A DNA stretch of 64,000 nt from VYFG01 sp965203365 (lineage in GTDB: Bacteria; Pseudomonadota; Gammaproteobacteria; Arenicellales; Poriferihabitantaceae). The position numbers were made by a program, and so were the translations under genes. The notes beneath the pieces are model-generated. The model did no database searches. It was not told the origin of the DNA and saw only the letters and a list, made by a program, of their open reading frames with translations. The stretch lies in contig OZ241878.1 in the NCBI GenBank assembly GCA_965203365.1, forward strand, positions 3,472,001-3,536,000. The letters run 5' to 3'. Below are positions 9,538-18,035 of the stretch, piece by piece; position 1 is the first letter of the stretch, and each line of letters opens with the position of its first letter.

Positions 9538-10407
9538 TTGAACGCATCCGATTCGACCTGGTTTGCCACCGCCTTGGGCCAATGGTTGCTTGAGGAGGAG
9601 TGCCGACAGTGCCAAAAGCTGATTCCGGCGGGTTACTACCCCACGGCATTGCAGGTTGGCATGCCGGAACGAGATTACCTTCGCGGTTTGGAGGCAGTAG
9701 AAATGGGGGTTCGATTCATGGCCATTCCAACCCGGGAGGCCTTGACCGTCCTGGCGGATCCTGAAGGGGGGTGCCCCCCATCCGAGCCTCATCGGGCCAT
9801 GATCGCCCACCCGGGTGCGTTGCCGTTCGGCGAGAAGGCGCACAGTCTCATTGTCATGCCGCATGGGCTGGACTTCTGCCACCAACCACACAATGTGCTG
9901 CGCGAAATCAATCAGATCCTGGTTCCCGAAGGATGTATCGTCCTCACCGGTTTCAATCAGTTCAGTCTCTGGGGACTGCGTCGATTCCTGTTTGCGAATC
10001 GACTGGGACGGGCGCCAACTGCGCCCTGGAGTGGGCACAACTATTCGGTCGGACGCGTCCAGGACTGGCTTTCCCTACTGGGGATTGAAATCATTGGTGC
10101 CTGTATGATGGCGTACTCGTTACCGTTGCAGAATCGTCGTTGGCGCCACCGGTTCAATTCCCTCGAACGCATGGGAAATCGCTGGTGGCCCCGGCTCGGT
10201 GCGGTGTATCTGGTTGTGGGTCGCAAGCGTGAATTTGCTGCCGGGACTCCCTTGAAGCACCGGGCATGGCGTCGTTTCATCCCGGTCATTGCCCGACCCG
10301 CCGTGACGGCACCGGGGAAATCAACCGGGCGGGTTGGTCTGGCCGGAGAGCACCGGTTTCGGCGGCTTGCCGACGGTCAGGATGCGCGTCTGGTCAAGAT
10401 ACCGTGA
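9538..10407 (+). CDS. YafS-like SAM-dependent methyltransferase
   Basis: A class I methyltransferase-fold protein of 289 residues resembling E. coli YafS, whose gene also lies beside rnhA. Seen: the N-terminal helix WFATALGQWLLEEE typical of the family, the post-II region SLIVMPHGLDFCHQPHNVLREINQIL and the strand GCIVLTGFNQFSLWG. The first SAM loop is degenerate (ALQVGMPER rather than a clear GxGxG), so SAM binding is weaker evidence. The first in-frame start is a TTG at 9538; the next ATG (9661) would remove conserved residues. rnhA follows 10 bases downstream. The substrate of the family is unknown. Confidence 0.82.
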   Translation: MNASDSTWFATALGQWLLEEECRQCQKLIPAGYYPTALQVGMPERDYLRGLEAVEMGVRFMAIPTREALTVLADPEGGCPPSEPHRAMIAHPGALPFGEKAHSLIVMPHGLDFCHQPHNVLREINQILVPEGCIVLTGFNQFSLWGLRRFLFANRLGRAPTAPWSGHNYSVGRVQDWLSLLGIEIIGACMMAYSLPLQNRRWRHRFNSLERMGNRWWPRLGAVYLVVGRKREFAAGTPLKHRAWRRFIPVIARPAVTAPGKSTGRVGLAGEHRFRRLADGQDARLVKIP

Positions 10408-10417
10408 CGGGGGTATC

Positions 10418-10906
10418 ATGAGTCCATCCACCCCGTCCGTGGTGATCCATACCGATGGGGCCTGTCGTGGCAACCCGGGACCGGGGGGCTGGGGGGCGGT
10501 GTTGTCATGGGGTCCGCACCACCGAGAACTCAGCGGCGGGGAACGTGAGACCACCAACAATCGAATGGAACTGATGGCCGCGATTCAGGCCCTGGGGGTG
10601 CTCAAACACTCCTGCGAAGTGGTGATCTATACCGACTCCCAGTATCTCAGAAAAGGAGTGACCGAATGGATCCCGGTCTGGAAGAAAAACCGTTGGCGGA
10701 CCGCGAACCGGCAACCGGTGAAAAACCGTGATCTCTGGGAAAGGCTGGATGCCTTGTCCGATCAGCATCGGATCCGCTGGAAGTGGGTGAAGGGTCATGC
10801 GGGCAATCCAGGCAATGAGCGGGCTGACCGCTTGGCCAACCAGGGCCTCCAGAGACTTGAACAGAACCATTTCGAGGTGACAGAGCATGCGCCAGATCCT
10901 GCTTGA
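10418..10906 (+). CDS. rnhA: Ribonuclease HI
   Basis: Cuts RNA in RNA-DNA hybrids, including R-loops and Okazaki primers. 162 residues from the ATG at 10418. All four acidic catalytic positions are visible: Asp in HTDGACRGNPG, Glu in NNRMELMAA, Asp in YTDSQYL and Asp in GNERADRLAN; the handle region with WxPxWKKNRW is present, as in E. coli RNase HI. A frame extension to 10334 is open but lies inside the methyltransferase gene and lacks homology. The 3' end overlaps dnaQ by 20 bases in the same direction; in E. coli these two genes are divergent. Confidence 0.96.
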   Translation: MSPSTPSVVIHTDGACRGNPGPGGWGAVLSWGPHHRELSGGERETTNNRMELMAAIQALGVLKHSCEVVIYTDSQYLRKGVTEWIPVWKKNRWRTANRQPVKNRDLWERLDALSDQHRIRWKWVKGHAGNPGNERADRLANQGLQRLEQNHFEVTEHAPDPA

Positions 10907-11684
10907 TACGGAAACCACGGGTCTGAACCCGATGCAGGGGCACCGCATTATTGAGGTCGGCTGTGTGGAGATGATCAATCGACGCCATACCGGCCACCAT
11001 TTTCACTACTACCTCAATCCAGAACGGGAGATCGACGAGGCGGCTACGGAAGTCCATGGCATCAAGCTAGAGATGCTGGAGGACAAACCGTTGTTTGGGC
11101 ATATTGCCGAGGAATTGCTGACGTATATCCAGGGAGCGGAACTCATCATTCATAATGCGCCTTTCGACGTGGAGTTCCTCAACCATGAATTCGCCCGTGC
11201 CGGTTTTGGGGAAGATCTGATCGGGCAGCATTGTGAAGTGCTCGATACGCTGGTAATGGCCCGTCACAAGCATCCTGGACAAAAGAACAGTCTGGATGCG
11301 CTTTGCAAGCGGTACAACGTGGATAACAGTCAGCGCACCTTGCACGGAGCCCTGTTGGATGCGGAAATTCTGGCTGATGTCTATCTGGCCATGACCGGCG
11401 GGCAGGTCTCGTTGTTGGGGGAATCGGAAGACCTGCTCATGATCGCCAGGATGCCATCGAAGCAAGTCGGCAAAGGCGGGGCAACCGAGGCCGACCACGC
11501 CGATGACCAAGGGGCCGATCCGTCCGCCGGACAGGATGCCAGTCAGGTCGATCCGACTCCACTGATCCGGGCCAGTGAGGAGGAGTTGGTGGCCCACGAG
11601 CACTGGCTGCAACTGCTGGATCAGCAAGCCTCGGGTCCGGTGGTCTGGCGCAAGATGAAACTTGATCACCCTCTTCAGGAATGA
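10887..11684 (+). CDS. dnaQ: DNA polymerase III epsilon subunit (proofreading exonuclease)
   Basis: The 3'-5' exonuclease of the replicative polymerase. 265 residues, a little longer than E. coli DnaQ (243). Seen: Exo I (LLDTETTGL, residues 5-13), Exo II (IIHNAPFDVEFLN) and Exo III with the catalytic His and Asp (LHGALLDAEILADVY). The C-terminal ~90 residues are charged and less conserved and should hold the tail that binds the alpha subunit. Translation begins inside rnhA, which suggests coupling. Confidence 0.95.
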   Translation: MRQILLDTETTGLNPMQGHRIIEVGCVEMINRRHTGHHFHYYLNPEREIDEAATEVHGIKLEMLEDKPLFGHIAEELLTYIQGAELIIHNAPFDVEFLNHEFARAGFGEDLIGQHCEVLDTLVMARHKHPGQKNSLDALCKRYNVDNSQRTLHGALLDAEILADVYLAMTGGQVSLLGESEDLLMIARMPSKQVGKGGATEADHADDQGADPSAGQDASQVDPTPLIRASEEELVAHEHWLQLLDQQASGPVVWRKMKLDHPLQE

Positions 11685-11759
11685 TCAGGAAGCCCCGGAC
11701 TCCTTGCCGCAGTTGATGCAGTGGGGTGAGCGGCTACAGAGCGCATTCGTCTGCTCGGA

Positions 11760-11865
11760 CCGGAGGGTCAGTCTGCGCTGGTGAGTTGGTTCCGGCAAAG
11801 ATGTGGTCGGGATTGTCATCCGAGCGACCCGGAGGGTCAGTCTGCGCTGGTGAGTTGGTTCCGGC
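11760..11865. repeat. Two identical 37-bp direct repeats
   Basis: A 37-base sequence (begins CCGGAGGGTCAGTCTGCGCT) occurs exactly at 11760-11796 and 11829-11865, 69 bases apart. It sits between dnaQ and the heptad-repeat membrane protein. No inverted ends or open gene were found in it. It may be a chromosomal dispersed repeat or a recombination duplication; two copies are too few to decide. Confidence 0.75.
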
Positions 11866-11890
11866 GCGATGATTGTGGTAGCATTGGCGG

Positions 11891-12154
11891 ATGGGAGAAC
11901 CTGACATTCAAGATTTGGCACGGCAACTGGCTGTACTGGAGGAACGCATGAACACCAAGCAGGCAGAGCAAGAATCCGCGATAGATCGCTTGAGGGCAGA
12001 CATGGCCAACTGGAAGACTGACATGGCCAACTGGAAGACCGATATGGCCAATTGGAAGACCGACATGGCCAAGAACGAGAGAGACAATGCGCGATGGATT
12101 ATCGGATCGATTGTTGCCATGGCCTTGTTGATTATCGCTGCGATCAGACTTTGA
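11891..12154 (+). CDS. Small coiled-coil membrane protein with heptad repeats
   Basis: I do not recognise a named family. The 87-residue protein starts MGEPDIQDLARQ, forms a likely coiled coil over residues 8-70, and ends in one membrane helix (WIIGSIVAMALLIIAAIRL), giving an N-in tail-anchored layout. Residues 37-57 are three near-identical heptads DMANWKT, encoded by three 21-bp repeats (11999-12061), followed by a variant heptad. This resembles small DUF1640-like coiled-coil membrane proteins by shape only. A decayed second copy follows immediately. No ribosome-binding site is obvious before the ATG. Coding is supported by the amphipathic pattern and the duplicated frame. Confidence 0.6.
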   Translation: MGEPDIQDLARQLAVLEERMNTKQAEQESAIDRLRADMANWKTDMANWKTDMANWKTDMAKNERDNARWIIGSIVAMALLIIAAIRL

Positions 12155-12237
12155 TAGGGGAAGGTCGGTTAGACCGGGAACGATGGATTCGGGCTTCCAC
12201 ATGGTTTGAGCTGGCAAGAGGCTGTACTGGAAAATGT

Positions 12238-12423
12238 ATGAACACCAAGCGGGTTGAGCGAGAATCCGCGATTGATCGCTTGAGGGCAGATATGGCCAAC
12301 TGGGAAACTGACATGGCCAACTGGAAGACCGACATGGCCAAGAATGGGAGAGACAATACGCGATGGATTATCGGATCAATGGTTGCCATGACCTCGTTGG
12401 TCATCGCTTTGATCAGGCTTTGA
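12238..12423 (+). pseudogene. Second, N-terminally decayed copy of the heptad-repeat membrane protein
   Basis: 61 residues from the ATG at 12238 (MNTKRVERESAIDRL) match residues 20-87 of the preceding protein, with two rather than three DMANWKT-type heptads (12289-12330) and the same C-terminal membrane helix. The N-terminal 19 codons of the first copy can still be traced in the DNA upstream (GGCTGTACTGGA is shared), but the frame there is broken. It may be a shortened active gene started at the internal ATG, or a pseudogene. Confidence 0.5.
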
Positions 12424-12624
12424 CCGGGAAAAGCCAGCAGATCGGAAACGCCGGATCCGGACTCCCCATCTCCGCCAAGGCATCCGGGAGCGCATCGCGT
12501 TGGGCAGGCCATGCCTTGTCGTTCGTCAAGGCGGATTGCCGGGACTCATGACCAAAGCGAGGCATATCGTTTCTTGATCATGGAGACTTGCTGTTTGGAT
12601 TGCCGTGAACACAGTCAGGGATGA

Positions 12625-14100
12625 TCAACTCACCGTAAACTGGCCCATCATGCCCCGATCCTCATGCTCCAGGATGTGGCAGTGATACATATAGGGGAAG
12701 CGCCGGGTGGCCGGATGATCAAAACGAACGATGATTTCCGACCAATCGTCATCATCCAGTACCACGATATCCTTCCAGCCTTGCTGATCGGGTGGGGCGG
12801 CCGCGCCCTCCATTCGATCAATTAGGAATGAACAGCCGTGCACATGAAAGGGGTGTGCGCCTTGATTGGACCGGATACGCCAGCGCTCCCAGACACCGCG
12901 CCGTACCTGTTCATTAATGACGCTCATATCCATCGTCGCGCCGTTAATCGCCATATCCATCAGGGCGTGACCTTCATCCCCCTCCTCCATCGTAAGGACA
13001 AAGTCGCGAGTGCGCACGATTTCACTGTTACCGGGTCGGGCAATCGTAACCATCCGTTCAGGTAACGGACTGGTCTGTGCGGACAGCGTTCGGTCGACAA
13101 TCAGGGTCAACGATGCCGCAGGTAAGGCTTTCTCGGATCGTCCCAGTATACCCAGCCAGCTTTGGAAGATACCTTCCATCGCATCGTCGAAGTCATCCTC
13201 GAACCAGGTCAGCAGTTCGGCGGCATGGCCATCCACCATGTCCACGATGATTTCGCACCGCTCTCCGGGCGCCATTTCCATCAGGGTCAACGGTACTGGC
13301 GATTCCAGGAACCCGCCGTCGCTGGCAATTTTGTAAAAGGTGCGATGGTCGGCAAAGCCCACCAGGTAAAAGCGGGCATTGGCACCATTCAACAGCCGCA
13401 ACCGAACCTTGCCGGCCGGGACCGACGCGACCGGGTTGATGGCTCCGTTGATCACGACGGTCTCGCCCAGCCAGCCATCTTCATCCGCCTCCTCCAGTGA
13501 ATAGACCAAGCGGCCCTGCGCATCGAAGGTCCGGTCCTGAATGATGACGGGCAAATCATCCACGCCGTAATGATGCGGGAGATCCATGACATCGGATAGA
13601 TCGTCATCAATGATGATCATGTCCGCCAAGCCCCGATAGACTTGATCGCCGGTCTTGCCGTGCGTATGAGAGTGATACCAGCAGGTGGCCGCCGGTTGCA
13701 CAATGGACAAGGCGGGCTCCCACCGATCTCCGGGTGCGATTTCCAGTTGTGGCCCACCGTCCACATCGCCGGGAACGTGCAACCCGTGGCCGTGAACGGC
13801 CACGCCTTCCGTCAGGGTATTCTGATAACGCAGGTTGAGTTCGCTGTTCTGCCGGGTCCGAATGGTTGGTCCCAAGTAATCCCCGTTAAACCCCAGGGTG
13901 GGCGTGGTGATCCCTGGTTTGAACAACCACTCGCCACGGCGTATTCGCAGGTCAACCGGCTCTCCCCCCGTTCCATCCACCAGGGCCGGTATCGGCAGGC
14001 TGGATGGGTTGTCTTTCGACCAGACGGACTGAAAACATCCAACGCCCAACAGAGCAGAACTGCGGACAAGAAACCGCCTCCGGGACAGCCTCAGTGACAT
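12625..14100 (-). CDS. Tat-exported multicopper oxidase (CueO/laccase type)
   Basis: Periplasmic copper oxidase that couples four one-electron oxidations to O2 reduction. 491 residues from the ATG at 14100, which is preceded by AGAGGA at good spacing; a GTG at 14145 would only delay the signal. Seen: twin-arginine signal SRRRFLVRS; three cupredoxin domains; copper sites HGHGLHVPG, CWYHSHTHG, HPFHVHG and HCHILEHEDRGMM with the T1 Cys, His and Met. A Met-rich stretch (MDMAINGATMDMSV) recalls CueO, which detoxifies Cu(I). It is divergent from a LuxR-type regulator whose likely operators lie between them, so copper or another oxidative signal may control it. Confidence 0.93.
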   Translation of the reverse strand: MSLRLSRRRFLVRSSALLGVGCFQSVWSKDNPSSLPIPALVDGTGGEPVDLRIRRGEWLFKPGITTPTLGFNGDYLGPTIRTRQNSELNLRYQNTLTEGVAVHGHGLHVPGDVDGGPQLEIAPGDRWEPALSIVQPAATCWYHSHTHGKTGDQVYRGLADMIIIDDDLSDVMDLPHHYGVDDLPVIIQDRTFDAQGRLVYSLEEADEDGWLGETVVINGAINPVASVPAGKVRLRLLNGANARFYLVGFADHRTFYKIASDGGFLESPVPLTLMEMAPGERCEIIVDMVDGHAAELLTWFEDDFDDAMEGIFQSWLGILGRSEKALPAASLTLIVDRTLSAQTSPLPERMVTIARPGNSEIVRTRDFVLTMEEGDEGHALMDMAINGATMDMSVINEQVRRGVWERWRIRSNQGAHPFHVHGCSFLIDRMEGAAAPPDQQGWKDIVVLDDDDWSEIIVRFDHPATRRFPYMYHCHILEHEDRGMMGQFTVS

Positions 14101-14232
14101 ATCAATCCTCTTCGATTCTGGGTGGGTCACAAGACGAAATGACACTCATCCGTCACGTTGCGACTTCTGGCCATCAGGTTGATGGCCCATCTGGCTATGA
14201 TTATGACTTGACTTGGCCCGCACTATCCATCG

Positions 14233-14275
14233 GACAAATGTCGGACCCGAACGCCCCGGACATCCGACATATGTC
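14233..14275. promoter_or_regulatory. Two matching palindromes between the oxidase and the LuxR-type gene
   Basis: The 10-bp palindromes GACAAATGTC (14233-14242) and GACATATGTC (14266-14275) differ at one base and their centres are 33 bases apart, about three helical turns. A half-site GGACAT also precedes the second. They lie in the 222-base divergent gap. Binding by the adjacent HTH protein is inferred. Confidence 0.5.
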
Positions 14276-14322
14276 CGAAATATGCCAAGATCCTGGCCAT
14301 TCCAGCAGACAGGAATCACAGC

Positions 14323-14865
14323 ATGTCCGATGAGATAGAGCCAATACCCCTCCGGCGAACGGTGTGGGCTGCTTTCGTACTGTTTGTCTTCGGCACCAGT
14401 ACGGCCGAAATCGTGGTCGAGTTCGCGGCCGGCGAGACGCTGGGCTCCATGGCCGATGATTTGTCTCGACTCGCCTTCAGTGCAGTGGTATTGGCCCTGT
14501 TCCTTCACGAATATCTTGCGCAGCGTCGGGCACTCGGCGAGTTGCGTGAACAGCTTGATACGGCACGTGGACAACTGGCCCGACTCGATCCCCAATCACG
14601 GCAATTCGCCCGTCAGTACCGGGCCGTGATGCAAAAGCAGTTTGATGTCTGGCAGTTGACGGCGAGCGAGCAGGATGTGGTCATCGCAATGCTGAAGGGG
14701 CTGTCATTTCGGGAGATCGCGACACTGCGGGAAACCCATGAAAAAACAGTGCGCCAACAAGCGTCCAGCGTTTACCAGAAAGCCGGGGTGAGCGGTCGAA
14801 ACGAACTGGCGGCGTGGTTTTTCGAGGATATGCTGGACCCCCATCCACCGGGCCCCGTTGATTGA
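14323..14865 (+). CDS. Membrane-anchored LuxR-type transcriptional regulator
   Basis: A 180-residue protein with an unusual layout. Two membrane helices (about residues 13-33 and 47-62) are followed by a coiled coil (65-90, LGELREQLDTARGQLARL) and a LuxR-type helix-turn-helix at 110-168 (LTASEQDVVIAMLKGLSFREI). There is no receiver or autoinducer domain. It probably binds DNA from the membrane, perhaps sensing a periplasmic or membrane signal through the short loop. It is divergent from the multicopper oxidase gene. The specific ligand and targets are unknown; the HTH call is firm. Confidence 0.8.
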   Translation: MSDEIEPIPLRRTVWAAFVLFVFGTSTAEIVVEFAAGETLGSMADDLSRLAFSAVVLALFLHEYLAQRRALGELREQLDTARGQLARLDPQSRQFARQYRAVMQKQFDVWQLTASEQDVVIAMLKGLSFREIATLRETHEKTVRQQASSVYQKAGVSGRNELAAWFFEDMLDPHPPGPVD

Positions 14866-15453
14866 TGGCGGACTCCCATTACCTCCGATATGATATCGGT
14901 CTGATCAGTGCGAGCATGCCGTCCTACCCCGTCTTGCGTGACCGCCGCCTCTTCAGGGTGACGAACGATCAGTTCCCTCATAGTCCACTGTACGCTGGCA
15001 ATCCGTCCTCCGGGATGTCGAGAACCTCCCGCACTACCTTGAGGGATGCACCTGAACATGATGGGGGCGCGTTCCACTCACCCGGGAATCTGCCCATGGT
15101 GTTGTCTGGCGAAGTCGCGGAATGCATCGAGCACTTTTCCGGAGTGGGCTGACCTGCTGTTCCTGTCGGCTCAGGTTGTTGACCCGGACGAAGCGGTTAC
15201 CGAAATGGTGGACATCCCAATTCCTCGGTCAGACTTGCCGATCAGTTCGGCGGGGATAGTGAACAGGGGGTGCACCAGCCGACTGAGGCGACTGCGATCT
15301 TCTGGTGGTCTACGGTCATTTCGTCATCGGAATAGTGGGATATACCCATGATCATCCAATCCACGGCTGGCCATGGGCGGGAATGCCCCTTCCCTCCACG
15401 TGGTCATTCCTGCCCGATGCGCCGCTCTGTGCCCCCCATCTTGTGACGGCAGT
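14866..15453. other. 588-base stretch without a recognisable gene
   Basis: Short open frames exist on both strands but none shows a domain, a ribosome-binding site or a consistent codon pattern. I see no terminator, tRNA or repeat. It could be the decayed remains of a gene. Confidence 0.5.
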
Positions 15454-17478
15454 TCAAGGCGGGGGGAGTCCACCCGGATTCGGTTCGATCTCGTCGATTG
15501 GCATCGAATAGGCTGAGCGCCACACTTTTTTGGCCACGTGCTCCTGATTCCAGTGCACAGATAGAGTCGACTCGATGATCAGCCCGTCGCGGTCCGCCAT
15601 GGCCCACAACGCACTGTTAATCTGGACGGTGCCATCCGGCCGGCGGATTTCGATCCGGTGGTCTAGATGACAGTGCAGACGATGGTGGCCGGTCATATCG
15701 AGCCGGTAATGCGCTGACGTTTGCTGCGAGACCCTGAGAGATATCTCCGGAAATTGGAGCGTGACCCGTGGCACCATCCAGTAGGTATGCCTCAGGCCGT
15801 CGGCGGGGCCTGTCCGGCCTCTTTGCGGGGGGGCTTCGGATTCGATGGTCCAGGTTGGCCGAACCGGCAGATCACGGTGCTTCGGGAAGGGCATGGACAG
15901 TCCCGTGACCTGTGTCAGGCAGGGCAGTTTCAGCTGTGCATTCCGTGTCAGGACCCGAACCGTTGCGGGGCGAAATCCAGGCCAGACCAAAGGCCAGTAC
16001 GAGGTGCCCAGCGCCAGCCGGATCCGATTGCCTCGGGTAAATCGATAGGCGGTGGACGGTAGTCGAATACGGTAACGGACAGGTTTATCGTCCATGAAAG
16101 GGGCGACGGTGTCGAGCGCTCCGTCCAAGGCGAGCTGATGGACCTGACGAACTACCAGATGGGACCGGCCGTCCGGGGTCATCTCACACAGACGGCAGAC
16201 GAGCTGTGCGTCTGCCTGATCGCGGATCACTTCGCAAGACAGCTCAGCATGGCCAATCAGGTGGAGATCCTGTTCCAGCGGGGGCGAATCAAAACACAGC
16301 GAGCGGTCGTCATCTTCGGACTGGTCCAGGGGCAGTCCGCCGGCGCGTCCAAAGTACCCGGTGTCACCACCGCATTCGCCATGGTCCAGATGATTGGGCA
16401 CCGTCAGGGACTGGGGTTCTTCCGGGGAGTGTTCTACCAAGCCGCCGGGATTCAAGAATAGGGTCCGGCCATCCCCTGCTTGTGGATGGTTCGTTTCAAT
16501 CCATTCTCCGTTGCGGATGACGAGCCGGTTCTCAGGCGGATCATATTCCCGCCTCCACATCCTCAACCGAGGCCAGTCCAGCCGGTCGTCCATGTCGCTG
16601 CCAAGCCAATGATTCCACCACTGAAGTGCCAGCTCCTGAAAGTCGATGACTGGTCCGGGTTCTCCCTGATCCGGATAGTGATGTCCCCACGGCCCGACGA
16701 TCCCCCAACACAGGTCGGGCCGCGACTGCACCAGCGTCATGACGTTGTTCGAATATCGGTCCGCCCAACCGCCGATCATGAGAATGGGACACGAGAGACG
16801 CTCAGTGTCGAACCTGACCGAACCGTGCCGCCAATACTCGCCACGAGTTCGGTTTCGAATCCAGACATCCAGTGGAAAGGCCAGTTGTTGCAGTCGTTTT
16901 TCCCACATACTGCGCCACCCCTCCCCGACTGTCGCAGCGTCCGGCGGGGCCGCGAGAATGGCAGGCAAGGTCGCTCCCCATTCCAAACTGTCCGTTAACA
17001 GGGCGCCGCCCATCCAGTGGATATCGTCTTCGAACCGGTCCACGGTCGCGCAGTTGGCAATCACTGCTTTCAGGGCGGCGGGGGCATTGATGGCCGCCTG
17101 CAGGCTGGCCGTTCCGCCCCAGGAAGTGCCGAACATCCCAATCCGACCGGTACACCAGTCCTGTTCGGCGATCCACTCGATCAGGTGTCGGGCATCGGCC
17201 AGTTCCGCTTGGGAATACATATCCGGCATATGACCCTCGCTGTCACCGGAACCGCGCATGTCGACCCGCAGGCAGACATAGCCGTGCGCGGCAAAATGGG
17301 CATGGTTCCGCTCATCCCGTGCCCGGACCAGATCCCGTTTGCGATAGGGAATATATTCCAGGATGGCCGGAAAAGGGCCTTGCCCGGCTGGCCACCAGAT
17401 ACGGGCGGCGAGCCGGATTCCATCGGGCATGGCAATCCAGACATGCTCCGTTGATTGGGTGGGGTTGTGGGCTTTCAT
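15454..17478 (-). CDS. CocE/NonD-type hydrolase (peptidase S15 family), copy 1
   Basis: A 674-residue alpha/beta hydrolase of the CocE / X-Pro dipeptidyl-peptidase (S15) superfamily, which cleaves esters or acyl-amide bonds. Seen: the family opening DGIRLAARIWWPAG, ILEYIPYRKRD, VDMRGSGDSEG, the nucleophile elbow FGTSWGG, the acid/His region near IVGPWGHHYPDQG, and a C-terminal jelly-roll domain. No signal peptide, so cytoplasmic. A close paralogue (23431-25431) lies on the far side of a peptide-type ABC importer, which suggests that imported peptide- or ester-like compounds are substrates. Physiological substrate unknown. The ATG at 17478 is used. Confidence 0.88.
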   Translation of the reverse strand: MKAHNPTQSTEHVWIAMPDGIRLAARIWWPAGQGPFPAILEYIPYRKRDLVRARDERNHAHFAAHGYVCLRVDMRGSGDSEGHMPDMYSQAELADARHLIEWIAEQDWCTGRIGMFGTSWGGTASLQAAINAPAALKAVIANCATVDRFEDDIHWMGGALLTDSLEWGATLPAILAAPPDAATVGEGWRSMWEKRLQQLAFPLDVWIRNRTRGEYWRHGSVRFDTERLSCPILMIGGWADRYSNNVMTLVQSRPDLCWGIVGPWGHHYPDQGEPGPVIDFQELALQWWNHWLGSDMDDRLDWPRLRMWRREYDPPENRLVIRNGEWIETNHPQAGDGRTLFLNPGGLVEHSPEEPQSLTVPNHLDHGECGGDTGYFGRAGGLPLDQSEDDDRSLCFDSPPLEQDLHLIGHAELSCEVIRDQADAQLVCRLCEMTPDGRSHLVVRQVHQLALDGALDTVAPFMDDKPVRYRIRLPSTAYRFTRGNRIRLALGTSYWPLVWPGFRPATVRVLTRNAQLKLPCLTQVTGLSMPFPKHRDLPVRPTWTIESEAPPQRGRTGPADGLRHTYWMVPRVTLQFPEISLRVSQQTSAHYRLDMTGHHRLHCHLDHRIEIRRPDGTVQINSALWAMADRDGLIIESTLSVHWNQEHVAKKVWRSAYSMPIDEIEPNPGGLPPP

Positions 17479-18035
17479 GAAGGGATATGACGATGGGGCA
17501 GTATGCGTGAAGTCGATGATTGTTTGCCGGTTATTAAGCCCGCCGACAAGGTTTGCATAACATGCCTGAGGTGACCACCCTGCCGGAAAGAATCGAATAC
17601 GGGATGCCGATTATTGCAGCGTTTCCAGGTCACCGGTTGGAAAAAGTGCGAAACCGGGCCTCGCCATTTTGCCCATCCGAAGGGACCACCATCGAAACCG
17701 TTTCGAGTGTCAGTGCGTCTCCCCACCAGGGATGGGAAGCCCCGAGGTTGGGCGCCGTTCGAACCGGTGCACCCATTGGCCGGCGATGAGATGTGACAAA
17801 GCGAAACTCCGGGTCTCGCCCAAGTCACGGGATATCATGTGCTCGGCACCATGGGACCGTTGGCAATGTGCCGGCGTCATGACAGCGGGGCTTCGTCTGC
17901 TCATCGACCCCGAATCAAGGTGGTGAAGGGGTTGTCTTCGGAAAACCAAGATAGCAAAATAGGGCGGGACCCCAAAGTAACCCGGATAAAGACAATCTTC
18001 ACACGATAACGAACCCAGATACGAGGAGTCAAAAG
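17479..18035. other. Divergent intergenic region, hydrolase / ABC binding protein
   Basis: No gene is supported in these 557 bases. A weak promoter-like pair (TTGTCT, 17-base spacer, CAAAAT) lies about 100 bases before the binding-protein gene, and a good ribosome-binding site ACGAGGAGTC precedes its ATG. Both flanking genes are transcribed outward from here. Confidence 0.45.

Larger units (their letters stand above)
11891..12475. repeat. Imperfect tandem duplication, about 280 bp per unit
   Basis: Copy 1 (about 11891-12205) and copy 2 (about 12190-12475) share the coiled-coil gene plus about 50 bases beyond its stop codon, where bases after CAGACTTTGA and CAGGCTTTGA can still be aligned. 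Internal 21-bp units differ in number (three against two), so both unit gain/loss and point decay have occurred. Confidence 0.6.

Noticed and set aside
14862..15351. Short open frames after the LuxR-type gene
   Set aside because: No ribosome-binding site, domain or transposase motif; listed only as a gene-free stretch.
17553..17789. Plus-strand frame (MPEVTTLPERIEYG) in the hydrolase/importer gap
   Set aside because: No homology and no ribosome-binding site; likely chance.
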